NCBI RefSeq assembly: GCF_014205275.1
Contig: NZ_JACHND010000001.1
Span: 4,960,001-5,024,000, forward strand
Source: Sphaerisporangium siamense
GTDB lineage: Bacteria > Actinomycetota > Actinomycetes > Streptosporangiales > Streptosporangiaceae
DNA length: 64,000 nt
Direction of reading: 5' to 3'
Of this stretch, positions 18,342 through 27,512 are shown piece by piece (the first letter of the stretch is position 1; the number at the start of each line of letters is the position of its first letter). A program made the position numbers and the translations under genes. The notes under the pieces are model-generated. The model saw only the letters and a program-made list of their open reading frames with translations. It had not been told where the DNA came from and made no database searches.

Positions 18342-19121
18342 GTGACCGCGCTGCGCGTTCTGGCGGTGGACGACGAGCAGCCGGCGCTTGAGGACCTGGC
18401 GTACCTGCTGCGTGCCGATCCGCGCATCGGTGACGTGGCGACCGCGCGGGACGGCGCCTCGGCGCTGAAGATCCTCGACCGCGCCATGGCCGACGGCAGG
18501 CCGATCGAGGCCGTGTTCCTGGACATCCGTATGCGCGGGCTGGACGGCGTCGTGCTCGGCCGGCTGCTCACCCAGTTCGCCCGTCCGCCCCGCGTGGTCT
18601 TCGTCACGGCATACGAGGACCACGCCGTGGACGCCTTCGAGATCAAGGCGGAGGACTACCTGCTCAAACCCGTGCGCCCCGAACGCCTCGCCGAGGCGAT
18701 ACGCCGGGTCTGCGCGGCCGTCCCCGACGCCGCGCCCGGCCCCCCGCAGGACGACCCGGCCCGGGCCGCCCCCGACGCCGACACGATCCCCGTCGAGCTG
18801 GCCGGCGTCACCCGGTTCGTCGCCAGCTCCGACGTCCGCTTCGTCGAGGCCCAGGGCGACTACGCCCGGCTGCACACCCCGACCGGCAGCCACCTGGTGC
18901 GCATCCCGCTCGCCGCCCTGGAGGAACGCTGGGCGGGCGCCGGGTTCGTCCGCGTGCACCGCAGCCACCTGGTCGCCGTCAAGCACATCGACGAACTGCA
19001 CATCGACTCCGGCCGCTGCACGGTCCGCATCGGCGAGACCGAGATCCCGGTCAGCCGCAGGCACACGCGCGAACTGCGCGACCTGCTGGTGCGGCGCGCC
19101 AGGAAGGGCCGGGCCGAATGA
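18342..19121 (+). CDS. LytTR family response regulator
   Basis: This 259-residue protein has a receiver domain (residues about 1-120) with the acidic pair in VDDEQPALED, phospho-acceptor Asp 61 in FLDIRMRGLDG and conserved Lys 109 in LLKPVRPERL. A Pro/Asp-rich linker leads to a LytTR DNA-binding domain (residues about 150-255; VEAQGDYARLHT, RVHRSHLVAVKHI, RRHTRELRDLL). LytTR regulators bind direct repeats upstream of target promoters. The kinase gene upstream is its expected partner. The stop overlaps the start of the next membrane protein gene (ATGA), placing that and the symporter gene in the same transcript. Confidence 0.93.
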   Translation: MTALRVLAVDDEQPALEDLAYLLRADPRIGDVATARDGASALKILDRAMADGRPIEAVFLDIRMRGLDGVVLGRLLTQFARPPRVVFVTAYEDHAVDAFEIKAEDYLLKPVRPERLAEAIRRVCAAVPDAAPGPPQDDPARAAPDADTIPVELAGVTRFVASSDVRFVEAQGDYARLHTPTGSHLVRIPLAALEERWAGAGFVRVHRSHLVAVKHIDELHIDSGRCTVRIGETEIPVSRRHTRELRDLLVRRARKGRAE

Positions 19122-19567
19122 CGCCCTCCAGCGGGCGCGGGCGCGGCGGCCGGCCGAAGAGCGAGACACCGCGGGCCCAGGCGCGCGAGGCCGCCCCGCC
19201 CGCGCCGCCGCGCCGCGAGATCGTGACCAGCCCCCGCACCCGGGCCGCCCGCAGGCCCCGCTACCCCGTCACCATGGAGATCGACCAGCAGACCAGCCTC
19301 GGCGAGGTCTACATGCGCTCGCTGGTCCGCACCCAGTTCCGCCTCGCGCTGTTCGTCTGCACCGTGCTCGGCTGCCTGGTCGGCGGCATCCCGATGCTGT
19401 TCATGCTGGTCCCCGCGCTGCGCGAGACCCCCGTGCTCGGGCTCCCGCTGCCCTGGGTGGTGCTGGCCGGGCTGGTCTACCCCGCGTTCGTGGCCGGGGC
19501 CTGGCTGTACGTGCGCGGCGCCGAGCGCAACGAACGCCACTTCGCCGAGCTCGTCGAGCGCCGGTGA
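19118..19567 (+). CDS. Small membrane protein next to symporter (DUF485-like partner)
   Basis: This 149-residue protein has a basic, Pro/Arg-rich cytoplasmic N-terminus of about 60 residues, then two predicted membrane helices (LALFVCTVLGCLVGGIPMLF and WVVLAGLVYPAFVAGAWLYV) and a short charged tail. Size, topology and position just before a solute:sodium symporter parallel the DUF485/YjcH proteins that accompany acetate permeases, though the N-terminus is longer. It overlaps the response regulator gene by four bases and ends 16 bases before the symporter. Its role is presumably assembly or regulation of the symporter. Confidence 0.7.
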   Translation: MTPSSGRGRGGRPKSETPRAQAREAAPPAPPRREIVTSPRTRAARRPRYPVTMEIDQQTSLGEVYMRSLVRTQFRLALFVCTVLGCLVGGIPMLFMLVPALRETPVLGLPLPWVVLAGLVYPAFVAGAWLYVRGAERNERHFAELVERR

Positions 19568-19583
19568 GGCCGGCGACCGCGCG

Positions 19584-21314
19584 GTGAGCGCCGGGCTCGG
19601 CCTCACCGCGGTGCTGGTCGTGGTGGTCGCCGCGATCCTCATCGGCGCCTTCGGGCTGCGGCTCTCGCGCACCACCTCCGACTTCTACGTCGCCTCGCGC
19701 ACGGTCTCGCCGCTGTGGAACGCCTCGGCGATCGGCGGCGAGTACCTGTCGGCCGCGTCCTTCCTCGGCATCGCCGGGCTGATCCTCGCCTACGGGGCCG
19801 ACATGCTGTGGCTGCCGGTCGGCTGGACCGGCGGCTACCTGGTGCTGCTCGTGCTGGTCTCGGCCCCGCTGCGCCGCTCGGGCGCCTACACCCTGCCCGA
19901 CTTCGCCGAGGCCCGGCTGGAGTCGATGGCCGTGCGCAGGACGGCCAGCGTGCTGGTCGTGCTCATCGGCTGGCTCTACCTGATGCCGCAGTTCCAGAGC
20001 GCGGGCCTGGTGTTCCGCGAGATCACCGGCGCGCCGCCGTGGGTGGGCGGCCTGCTGGTCGGCGTCGTCGTCGGCGTCAACGTGCTGTCGGGGGGCATGC
20101 GCTCCATCACCTTCGTCCAGGCGTTCCAGTACTGGCTCAAGCTGACCGCGCTGGCCCTGCCGGTGGCGTTCCTGCTGTTCGCCTGGAACCACGACGGCCG
20201 CCCCGCTCCGCACGGCGAGGCCCCGCCGGTCTTCACCGCCCCGGTGACGGTGTCCGTCGGCGTGGACGTCACCGTGCGCGTCCAGCGGCCGGTGACGGTC
20301 ACCGCGCACGGGCAGGTGGACGGCCGCCCCGCGCGCGGCGAGCCGCTCGCCCTGGCCGCCGGCCCCCACACCATCGCCCACGACACGACGGTCACCTTCC
20401 CCGCCGGCACGCCGGTCCCGCACGTGGAGAGCCTGCCCGTGCTCACCGACCACGAGTGGGCGCTGCCGCTGCACGGCCGCGAACACCCGGTATACGCGAC
20501 GTACTCGCTGATCCTGGCCACCTTCCTCGGCACCATGGGCCTGCCGCACGTGCTCGTCCGCTTCTACACCAACCCCGACGGGCGCGCCGCGCGCAGGACC
20601 ACCCTGGTCGTGCTGACCCTGCTCGGCGCGTTCTACCTGCTCCCGGCCCTCTACGGCTTCCTCGGCCGCGTCTACACCCCCGAGCTGCTGATGACCGGCC
20701 GCACCGACGCCGTGGTGCTCACCCTGCCGGGACGGCTGGTCGGCGGCACGGCGGGGGACCTGCTCAGCGCGCTGGTCACCGCGGGCGCGTTCGCCGCGTT
20801 CCTGTCCACCTCCTCCGGCCTCGCGGTGTCGGTCGCCGGCGTCATCGGGCAGGACATCCTGCGCGGGGGAGTGCCGTCGTTCCGCGCCGCCACCATCATG
20901 GCGATCAGCGTGCCGCTCGTGCTCGCCGCCGGCGCGCGCTCGCTGGCCGTCGCCGACGTCGTTGGCCTGGCCTTCGCGGTGGCCGCCTCCTCCTTCTGCC
21001 CGCTGCTGGTGCTCGGCATCTGGTGGCGCAGGCTGACCACCACCGGCGCCATGGCCGGGCTGCTCGTCGGCGGCGGCCTGGCCTGCGGCGCCGGGTTCGC
21101 GGTCATCGTGGGCGGCCCGACCGCGGGCTGGGCCGGGGCGCTGCTCGCCCAGCCGGCCGCCTGGACGGTGCCGATCGCCTTCCTGGTGATGATCGTGGTC
21201 TCGCTGCTCACGCCGGGCCGCGTCCCGCGCGGGGTCGCCCGCACGATGGTGCGGCTCCACACGCCCGAGACCCTCGACGTCAACCGGGGAGACTGGCGTC
21301 CCCGCTCCACCTGA
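19584..21314 (+). CDS. Sodium:solute symporter family protein (ActP-like) with large periplasmic insert
   Basis: This 576-residue transporter has the SSS-family core: SDFYVASRTVSPLWNASAIG at the N-terminus, GEYLSAASFLGIAGLI, and TFLGTMGLPHVLVRFYTNPD near the middle, all typical of acetate permease ActP relatives, with about 13 predicted helices. Between helices it has an unusual hydrophilic insert of about 90 residues (roughly 210-302, rich in V, T and P) absent from the second symporter in this window. It is co-transcribed with the LytTR regulator and the small membrane protein. The substrate is probably a monocarboxylate driven by Na+ or H+. Confidence 0.88.
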   Translation: MSAGLGLTAVLVVVVAAILIGAFGLRLSRTTSDFYVASRTVSPLWNASAIGGEYLSAASFLGIAGLILAYGADMLWLPVGWTGGYLVLLVLVSAPLRRSGAYTLPDFAEARLESMAVRRTASVLVVLIGWLYLMPQFQSAGLVFREITGAPPWVGGLLVGVVVGVNVLSGGMRSITFVQAFQYWLKLTALALPVAFLLFAWNHDGRPAPHGEAPPVFTAPVTVSVGVDVTVRVQRPVTVTAHGQVDGRPARGEPLALAAGPHTIAHDTTVTFPAGTPVPHVESLPVLTDHEWALPLHGREHPVYATYSLILATFLGTMGLPHVLVRFYTNPDGRAARRTTLVVLTLLGAFYLLPALYGFLGRVYTPELLMTGRTDAVVLTLPGRLVGGTAGDLLSALVTAGAFAAFLSTSSGLAVSVAGVIGQDILRGGVPSFRAATIMAISVPLVLAAGARSLAVADVVGLAFAVAASSFCPLLVLGIWWRRLTTTGAMAGLLVGGGLACGAGFAVIVGGPTAGWAGALLAQPAAWTVPIAFLVMIVVSLLTPGRVPRGVARTMVRLHTPETLDVNRGDWRPRST

Positions 21315-21480
21315 CGTGCGCGGGTGACCGCTCGTCGCGTGGAACGCGCCTTTCGTCGCAGGCCCTCCCCTGTGAGCGATGGGTCGGGGCGGCTTGGCGA
21401 CAATGCCGTCCGGCCCCCTCCGCAAGCGCGCGCGGTCCTCCTACGGTGAGCGTGATCCAAGTCACCATGTGGGAGGTCAC

Positions 21481-21810
21481 GTGACCACAAGACAAGACGA
21501 ATCATCGGGATTCGAGCAGTTGCAGGCCAGCGCCGATTTCCAGGAGCTGCGCCGGCGCTACCGCACCTGGGCCTTCCCGGTGACCGTCGCCTTCCTCGCG
21601 TGGTACCTGCTGTACGTCGTGCTGTCGGGCTGGGCGCGCGGCTTCATGGGCACCAAGGTCGTCGGCGACATCAACGTGGCGCTCGTCTTCGGGGTGCTGC
21701 AGTTCGTGTCGACGTTCCTGATCGCCTGGCTGTACGCGCGGCACGCCGACAGGAAGCTCGACCCGCTGGCCGACAAGCTGCGCGACGAGATCGAGGGAGG
21801 CGCGCGATGA
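21481..21810 (+). CDS. DUF485 membrane protein (YjcH-like)
   Basis: This 109-residue protein has the DUF485 pattern: LQASADFQELRRRYRTWAFP before the first helix, then a second helix (VALVFGVLQFVSTFLIAWLY) ending in the YARHADRKLDPLADKL tail. In Escherichia coli yjcH lies just before actP and the same order is seen here. The GTG at 21481 follows GGGAGG by four bases; an in-frame upstream start at 21379 would add residues with no family match. Its stop overlaps the symporter ATG (ATGA at 21807). Confidence 0.93.
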   Translation: MTTRQDESSGFEQLQASADFQELRRRYRTWAFPVTVAFLAWYLLYVVLSGWARGFMGTKVVGDINVALVFGVLQFVSTFLIAWLYARHADRKLDPLADKLRDEIEGGAR

Positions 21811-23417
21811 GCAATCACGCCCTCTCCATCACCCTGTTCCTGATCTTCGTCGCCGCGACCCTCGGCATCACGTTCTGGGCGAGCCGCCAGAACAAGAGCG
21901 CCAGCGACTTCTACGCCGGCGGCCGGTCGTTCAGCGGTTTCCAGAACGGCATGGCCATCGGCGGCGACTACATGTCGGCGGCCTCGTTCCTCGGGATCGC
22001 GGGCATCATCGCCCTGTCCGGCTACGACGGCTTCCTGTACTCGATCGGCTTCCTGGTCGCGTGGCTGGTGGCGCTGCTGCTGGTGGCCGAGCTGATGCGC
22101 AACTCCGGCAAGTACACGATGGCCGACGTGCTGGCCTTCCGCATGCGTCCCCGCCCGGTGCGCACCGCCGCCGGCGTCTCCACCATCGTCGTCAGCATCT
22201 TCTACCTGCTGGCCCAGATGGTCGGCGCGGGCGCGCTGGTCGGCCTGCTGTTCGGCATCACCTCCGACGCGGGCAAGGCCCTCACGATCGTGGTCGTCGG
22301 CCTCCTGATGATCGTCTACGTGGTCGTCGGCGGCATGAAGGGCACCACCTGGGTCCAGATCGTCAAGGCCGTGCTGCTGATGGTCGGCGCCGCGCTGGTG
22401 ACCCTGCTCGTGCTCGGCCACTTCGGCTTCAACCTGTCCAACCTGCTCGGCACGGCCGCCCAGCAGAGCGGCAAGGGCGACGCCTTCCTCAACCCCGGCC
22501 TGAAGTACGGCGTCGAGGCCAAGGGGCTGGCGAGCAAGCTGGACCTGATCAGCCTCGGCCTGGCGCTCGTCCTCGGCACGGCCGGCCTGCCGCACATCCT
22601 GATCCGCTTCTACACCGTGCCCACCGCCAAGGACGCCCGCAAGTCCGTCCTGTGGGGCATCGGCATCATCGGCGTCTTCTACCTGCTCACCCTCGTCCTC
22701 GGCTTCGGCGCGGCGGCGCTGGTCGGCAGCGGCGCCATCGCCGAGCAGAACAAGGCGGGCAACACCGCGGCGCCACAACTGGCCCAGAAGATCGGCGAAC
22801 TGATCTTCGGTGACGTCGGCGGGACGATCCTGCTCGCCGTCATCGCCGCGGTCGCCTTCGCGACGATCCTCGCCGTGGTGGCGGGGCTCACGCTCGCCTC
22901 GTCCTCCAGCTTCGCCCACGACCTCTACGCGCACGTCTTCAAGCGCGGCACCGCGACCGAGCGGCAGGAGATCGCGGTGGCACGGGTGTCGGCCCTGGTG
23001 ATCGGCGCCGTCTCCATCGCGCTCGGCATCCTCGCCCAGAGCCTGAACGTGGCGTTCCTGGTCGCGCTGGCCTTCGCCGTCGCCGCCTCGGGCAACCTGC
23101 CCGCCATCCTCTACAGCCTGTTCTGGAAGCGGTTCAACACGGCCGGGGCGGTCTCGGCGATCTACGGCGGCCTCGCCTCCGCCGTGATCCTCGTGATCTT
23201 CTCCCCGGTGGTGTCGGGCTCGCCGACGGCGATGTTCCCCAACGCCGACTTCCACTGGTTCCCCTTGGAGAACCCGGGCCTGGTCTCGATCCCGCTCGGC
23301 TTCCTCGCCGGGTACCTGGGCACGGTCCTGAGCAAGCGGCAGGACTCGGCGAAGTACGCCGAGATGGAGGTGCGGTCCCTCACCGGCGCGGGAGCCGAGA
23401 AGGCCGCCGGTCACTGA
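21807..23417 (+). CDS. actP: Cation/acetate symporter
   Basis: This 536-residue SSS-family transporter carries SASDFYAGGRSFSGFQNG, GDYMSAASFLGIAGIIAL and GLPHILIRFYTVPTAKDARKS, strong ActP signatures. About 13 hydrophobic helices are visible. It imports acetate and other short monocarboxylates with a cation. It is translationally coupled to the DUF485 gene and follows a first symporter module by 170 bases; the two modules are paralogous but diverged. A hairpin follows the stop. Confidence 0.92.
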   Translation: MSNHALSITLFLIFVAATLGITFWASRQNKSASDFYAGGRSFSGFQNGMAIGGDYMSAASFLGIAGIIALSGYDGFLYSIGFLVAWLVALLLVAELMRNSGKYTMADVLAFRMRPRPVRTAAGVSTIVVSIFYLLAQMVGAGALVGLLFGITSDAGKALTIVVVGLLMIVYVVVGGMKGTTWVQIVKAVLLMVGAALVTLLVLGHFGFNLSNLLGTAAQQSGKGDAFLNPGLKYGVEAKGLASKLDLISLGLALVLGTAGLPHILIRFYTVPTAKDARKSVLWGIGIIGVFYLLTLVLGFGAAALVGSGAIAEQNKAGNTAAPQLAQKIGELIFGDVGGTILLAVIAAVAFATILAVVAGLTLASSSSFAHDLYAHVFKRGTATERQEIAVARVSALVIGAVSIALGILAQSLNVAFLVALAFAVAASGNLPAILYSLFWKRFNTAGAVSAIYGGLASAVILVIFSPVVSGSPTAMFPNADFHWFPLENPGLVSIPLGFLAGYLGTVLSKRQDSAKYAEMEVRSLTGAGAEKAAGH

Positions 23418-23430
23418 GGTCTCCCACGCG

Positions 23431-23457
23431 GCGGCGGCCCCTGCGGGGCTGCCGCCG
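23431..23457. terminator. Hairpin terminator after actP
   Basis: GGCGGCGGCCCC pairs with 23446-23457 through 12 positions including one G-U wobble, over a three-base TGC loop, 13 bases after the symporter stop. Confidence 0.75.
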
Positions 23458-23463
23458 GTCCGC

Positions 23464-23508
23464 GCGGCCCGGTCACGGCCCCGCTCTCGGCGGGCGTCCG
23501 CGACCGGG
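23464..23508. terminator. Second inverted repeat, probable terminator of the sulfite oxidase gene
   Basis: GGCCCGGTC at 23464-23472 and its complement at 23500-23508 form a 9-bp stem. It lies just after the minus-strand oxidase gene, which ends at 23519, so the convergent genes each have a hairpin. Confidence 0.5.
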
Positions 23509-23518
23509 CCCCTTCGTT

Positions 23519-24688
23519 TCAGACCACCGTCACCGGGTGCCGCACCACGCCGTCGAACTGGTACCCCAGCGTGTTGAACGCCGCCTCGTCCGGCTGGCCC
23601 GCCCCGGTCTCGTCGGTCGCGCGGGCCATCAGCACGTACGCCCCCGGGCCGGGCGGCGTCCAGGCGAACCGCCACCGGGTCCAGACGCCGGGCCGCCGGG
23701 GCACGCGGGCGCGGGCGCGCGCCCAGGTCCCGCCGCCGTCCACGCTGACCTCCACTTCGACGACGCGGCCCTTCCCCGACCACGACCGGCCGTGCAGCAC
23801 GTGCCGCCGCCCCGCCCGCAGCGTCGCCTCCCACGGCAGCTCGAAGGCGCTCCTGACGCCCTGCACGGTGAGCGGGTCGCCGTCCTCGGCGTGGCCGGGG
23901 CCGAACACGCGGTAGAAGCGGGTGTTCCACGGCGAGGTGAGGGGAGTGGCGGACACCTCGATGTCGCCCAGCCACTTGATCGAGGCGATGCCGCTCCACC
24001 CGGGCACCACCAGGCGGGCGGGGAAGCCGTGGTCGGGCGGCAGCGTCCTGCCGTTCATCTCGAAGGCGATCAGCACGTCGCCCATGGCCTTGGCCACCGG
24101 CAGCGGGCGCCGCACCCGCCCGTGGTCCACGCCGTCCTCGACGTAGGGGGCGTCGAGGCCGCGCGGCATCACGTCCACCGCGTCCCCGGTCACCCCGGCC
24201 AGCTCCAGGACGGTGCGCAGCGGCACGCCGTGCCAGCGGGCGACGCCGACGCCGCCGAGCCGCCACGGGACGCCCGCCGTGGGCGTCCCCTGCTGCGACG
24301 CGAAGAACGACCGGCCGTTGCCGGCGCACTCGATGGCGACGTCCGCGGTCGCCGAGCCCAGGGAGAGCAGGTCGCCGTAGGTCAGGCTCAGCGGTTCGCG
24401 CAGGCCGGAGCCGTGCAGGCGCAGGCGCCAGCGCTCGGCGTCGATCAGCGGGGTGCCGGTGTGGTTCCTGACGAAGAAGCGGTCGTTGGGGGTGTGGAGG
24501 CCCTGCCCGCGCATGGACTCCCAGCGCGTCTCGGCCGTGGAGCCGTGTACGACGAACAGGTCCGGGGGTAGGGGTTTGACGATGGGGGTCAGCGGCCGCG
24601 GGCCCGTGGGCACGGTGGGCTTGGTGGTGCGGTCGGCGGCGGTGGTCGGCTCGGCGGGTTGGGTCCTGGTCGGGTCGTCGAGGTCCAT
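23519..24688 (-). CDS. Sulfite oxidase family molybdopterin-dependent oxidoreductase
   Basis: This 389-residue protein has a Mo-cofactor domain (about residues 60-245) with the molybdenum-ligating Cys 121 in IECAGNGRSFF, plus GVGVARWHGVPLRTVL and a WLGDIEV segment, then the immunoglobulin-like dimerisation domain (about 265-389; VEVSVDGGGTWARA, WRFAWTPPGPG). These are the sulfite oxidase/SorA fold signatures. There is no haem domain and no twin-arginine or Sec signal, so it appears cytoplasmic, unlike SorA or YedY. Physiological substrate (sulfite or another S- or N-oxide) is not shown. No molybdopterin genes lie nearby. Confidence 0.9.
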   Translation of the reverse strand: MDLDDPTRTQPAEPTTAADRTTKPTVPTGPRPLTPIVKPLPPDLFVVHGSTAETRWESMRGQGLHTPNDRFFVRNHTGTPLIDAERWRLRLHGSGLREPLSLTYGDLLSLGSATADVAIECAGNGRSFFASQQGTPTAGVPWRLGGVGVARWHGVPLRTVLELAGVTGDAVDVMPRGLDAPYVEDGVDHGRVRRPLPVAKAMGDVLIAFEMNGRTLPPDHGFPARLVVPGWSGIASIKWLGDIEVSATPLTSPWNTRFYRVFGPGHAEDGDPLTVQGVRSAFELPWEATLRAGRRHVLHGRSWSGKGRVVEVEVSVDGGGTWARARARVPRRPGVWTRWRFAWTPPGPGAYVLMARATDETGAGQPDEAAFNTLGYQFDGVVRHPVTVV

Positions 24689-24799
24689 GGGGCCACCCCT
24701 GGCTTTAATCAGATATTACCTACCAGTTTTGCAGCCTATACCCGCCAGTCTACCTCTCGCCCGCGCCGGGCGCCTCCCGCCCCCAGACCGCCGGACGGG

Positions 24800-26485
24800 T
24801 CAGGCGCGGCCGAAGAAGGCCAGCAGGCGGTCCAGCGGCCAGGTGTTCACGACGTCCTCGCCGGTCAGCCAGGCGCGCTGGGCCAGGCCCACGCCGTAGC
24901 GCAGGTTGCCCAGGTGGGGCACGGCGTGCGCGTCGCTGTCGATAGAGAACTTCACGCCATGGTGGCGCGCGAGCCGGATCAGGTCGGACGGCAGGTCGGC
25001 CCGGTCGGGGTAGGCGTCGATCTCCATCACCGTGCACGTGCGCCCGGCGGCGGCGAAGACGGCCTCCCAGTCGGCGTCCACCGGCGGGCGCTTGCCGATC
25101 TTGCGCGTGGTCGGGTGACCGATGATCTGCACGCCGGGGTTCTCGCAGGCGGCGATCAGGCGGCGGGTCATCTCGTCCCGCGGCTGGGTGAAGTGGGAGT
25201 GCACCGACGCCACGCGCACGTCGAACCCCTCCAGGACCTCCAGCGGCCAGTCGACCGAGCCGTCCGGGCCGATGTTGAGCTCGGTGCCGTGCAGCAGGCG
25301 CATGCCGGGGTAGGACGCCTGGAGCCCGCGCAGCCGCCCGCGCTGCTCCAGCGCCTTGTCCAGCGTCATGCGCTGCATGACCAGGTCGGGCGCGTGGTCG
25401 GTCACCGCGTAGTAGGCGTACCCGCGCGCGGCGGCGGCGTCCAGCATCTGTTCCAGCGGGGCGATGCCGTCGGTCAGGTCGGTGTGCGTGTGAAGGTCGC
25501 CCTTGATGTCCGCGAGCGTCACCGGCTCGGGCAGCGTCCCGCGCAGCGCCGCCTCGACCTCGCCGCCGTCCTCGCGCAGCGGCGGCGGCACCCACGGCAT
25601 GCCCAGCGCGGCGTAGATCTCCTCCTCGGTCTCGGCGGCGATGACCCTGTCGCCCTCGAACAGGCCGTACTCCGACAGTTTCCAGCCGCGCTTCACGCAC
25701 ATCTCGCGCAGCCGCACGTTGTGCTCCTTGGAGCCGGTGAAGTACTGCATCGCCGCGCCCCAGGAGGCGGCCGGCACCACCCGCAGGTCCACCTGGAGAC
25801 CCACGGTGGTGCGCACCGAGGTCTTGTGCGCGCCGCTCGCGATGACCTCCGCGACGTACGGCTGCTCCTTGAACGTCTCCATCAGGCTCACCGGCCCGAC
25901 GGCGAGGATGTCGATGTCGCCGATCGTGTCCTTCATGCGGCGCAGCGACCCGGCGTAGGCGATCTTCTCGGCCGGGAGGGAGGCGATGACGCGCTCGGCC
26001 AGGCCCATGGCGACGCCCAGATGCACCCGCTCGCCCGACGTGCGCATCTGCTCGATGCCCTTGAGCAGGTTCTCCTCGGTCTTGGCCCCGAACCCCCTGA
26101 CGCCGGTCAGCCGGCCCTGGTGGATGGCCTCGGCCAGGGCGTCGGGGGAGTCGATGCCGAGCTCGTGGAACAGGAACACCGCCTTCTTGGGGCCGAGCGA
26201 GGCGATGCGCGTCATCGCGCGCACCCCCTCGGGAACCTGGGCCCGCAGATCGTCGAGCTGGCGGAAGGAGCCCCGCAGCAGGAACTCCTCGACCTTCTTC
26301 GCGATGGCCTCGCCGACCCCCGCCACCCGGCGGACGTCGCCGCCCGAGATGTCCTCGGGAAAGCCCGCTATCGCCTTGGCCGCCTTCTGGTAGCTGCGCA
26401 CCCGGAAGGCGTCCCCGCCCGTCATCGCGAAGAGATCGGCGTACTCTTCGAGCGCCGCCGCCGCCTCGTCGTTCGCCCGTCCCAT
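24800..26485 (-). CDS. polX: DNA polymerase/3'-5' exonuclease PolX (Pol beta domain + PHP domain)
   Basis: This 561-residue protein has an N-terminal helix-hairpin-helix 8 kDa-like region (ANDEAAAALEEYADLFAMTG, then KAIAGFPEDI), a nucleotidyltransferase palm with AGSLRRMKDTIGDIDILAVG (metal-binding Asp pair in DID), and a C-terminal PHP domain starting GDLHTHTDLTDG with further His/Asp clusters (HSHF, IGHPTTRKIG, SIDSDAH). PolX proteins fill short gaps in base excision repair and carry PHP exonuclease or endonuclease activity. The ATG at 26485 gives the usual MGRANDE start; an upstream TTG at 26515 is possible. The length matches the family. Confidence 0.94.
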   Translation of the reverse strand: MGRANDEAAAALEEYADLFAMTGGDAFRVRSYQKAAKAIAGFPEDISGGDVRRVAGVGEAIAKKVEEFLLRGSFRQLDDLRAQVPEGVRAMTRIASLGPKKAVFLFHELGIDSPDALAEAIHQGRLTGVRGFGAKTEENLLKGIEQMRTSGERVHLGVAMGLAERVIASLPAEKIAYAGSLRRMKDTIGDIDILAVGPVSLMETFKEQPYVAEVIASGAHKTSVRTTVGLQVDLRVVPAASWGAAMQYFTGSKEHNVRLREMCVKRGWKLSEYGLFEGDRVIAAETEEEIYAALGMPWVPPPLREDGGEVEAALRGTLPEPVTLADIKGDLHTHTDLTDGIAPLEQMLDAAAARGYAYYAVTDHAPDLVMQRMTLDKALEQRGRLRGLQASYPGMRLLHGTELNIGPDGSVDWPLEVLEGFDVRVASVHSHFTQPRDEMTRRLIAACENPGVQIIGHPTTRKIGKRPPVDADWEAVFAAAGRTCTVMEIDAYPDRADLPSDLIRLARHHGVKFSIDSDAHAVPHLGNLRYGVGLAQRAWLTGEDVVNTWPLDRLLAFFGRA

Positions 26486-26540
26486 GAGGGTCAGCTTACG
26501 GAAGGCCCCCGACAATCCCGGGCCGAGGTGAGCCCGCGGA

Positions 26541-27512
26541 TCAGATGCTCACGGACCGGGGGAGGTACGGCTCGGCGAGGTAGGCCAGCTCCTCGCCGGT
26601 CAGCGCCAGCGCCTCGGCCGCCACGGCGTCGTCCACGTGCCGTTCCTTGGTCGCGCCGACGATCGGGGCGGTGACGCCGGGCTGCGCGAGCAGCCAGGCC
26701 AGGGCCACCTGCGCGGGCGGCACCCGCCGCGCCCCGGCCGTCTGCGCCAGGCGGCGCAGCACCTCGGCGTCGCCCGGCCCGCCGTACAAGATCTCGATAC
26801 GGCCGTCCGCGCCCGACCGGGCGGTCTCGTCCTCCGCCCCCGCCCGCGCCAGCAGCCCCCGCGCCAGCGGGCTCCACGGGATCAGCCCGACCCCCTGGTC
26901 CAGGCACAGCGGGATCATCTCCCGCTCCTCTTCACGGTAGATGAGGTTGTAATGCGGCTGCATCGACGCGAAACGCGTCCAGCCGTGGCGTTCGGCGGTG
27001 TGCTGGGCCTTGGCGAACTGCCAGGCGTACATGCTGGAGGCGCCGATGTAGCGGACCTTCCCGGCGCGGACCAGGTCGTTGAGCGCCTCCATCGTCTCCT
27101 CGATGGGCGTGGCGTCGTCCCAGCGGTGGATCTGGTACAGGTCGACGTAGTCGGTGCCGAGGCGGGTGAGCGAGGCGTCGATGGCCGCGTGGATGTGCTT
27201 GCGCGACAGCCCGCGATCGTTGACCTCCGGGTCCACGGGGAAGAACACCTTGGTCGCCAGCACGTACTGCTCACGGCGCGGGAAGATCTCGCGCAGCAGC
27301 CGCCCGGTGATCTCCTCGCTGACGCCCGCCGAGTAGGTGTCGGCGGTGTCGAAGAAGTTCACCCCCGCCTCGGCGGCCCTCCGCACCAGGGGCCTGGCCG
27401 CGTCCTCGCTCAGCACCCAGTCCGGTCCTCGCTCCGGGTCGCCGTAGCTCATCATCCCGAGACAGATCCGCGAAACCTTCATCCCGGTCGTCCCGAGACG
27501 TACGTATTCCAT
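26541..27512 (-). CDS. Aldo/keto reductase
   Basis: This 323-residue protein is an NADPH-dependent AKR barrel. It starts MEYVRLGTTGMKVSRICLGM, has the catalytic region with NFFDTADTYSAG (Asp and Tyr), LATKVFF (Lys) and YQIHRWDD (His), and the cofactor region IVGATKERHVDDA. It reduces aldehydes or ketones; the family cannot be narrowed to a substrate. The ATG follows AGGAGG at 27520-27525 by seven bases. It is divergent from the large secreted nuclease gene and 55 bases from polX. Confidence 0.92.
   Translation of the reverse strand: MEYVRLGTTGMKVSRICLGMMSYGDPERGPDWVLSEDAARPLVRRAAEAGVNFFDTADTYSAGVSEEITGRLLREIFPRREQYVLATKVFFPVDPEVNDRGLSRKHIHAAIDASLTRLGTDYVDLYQIHRWDDATPIEETMEALNDLVRAGKVRYIGASSMYAWQFAKAQHTAERHGWTRFASMQPHYNLIYREEEREMIPLCLDQGVGLIPWSPLARGLLARAGAEDETARSGADGRIEILYGGPGDAEVLRRLAQTAGARRVPPAQVALAWLLAQPGVTAPIVGATKERHVDDAVAAEALALTGEELAYLAEPYLPRSVSI

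Noticed and set aside
19401..24329. Very long minus-strand open frames opposite the two symporter modules
   Set aside because: Low-complexity Arg/Gly/Asp-rich translations without motifs; the plus strand encodes clear SSS transporters.
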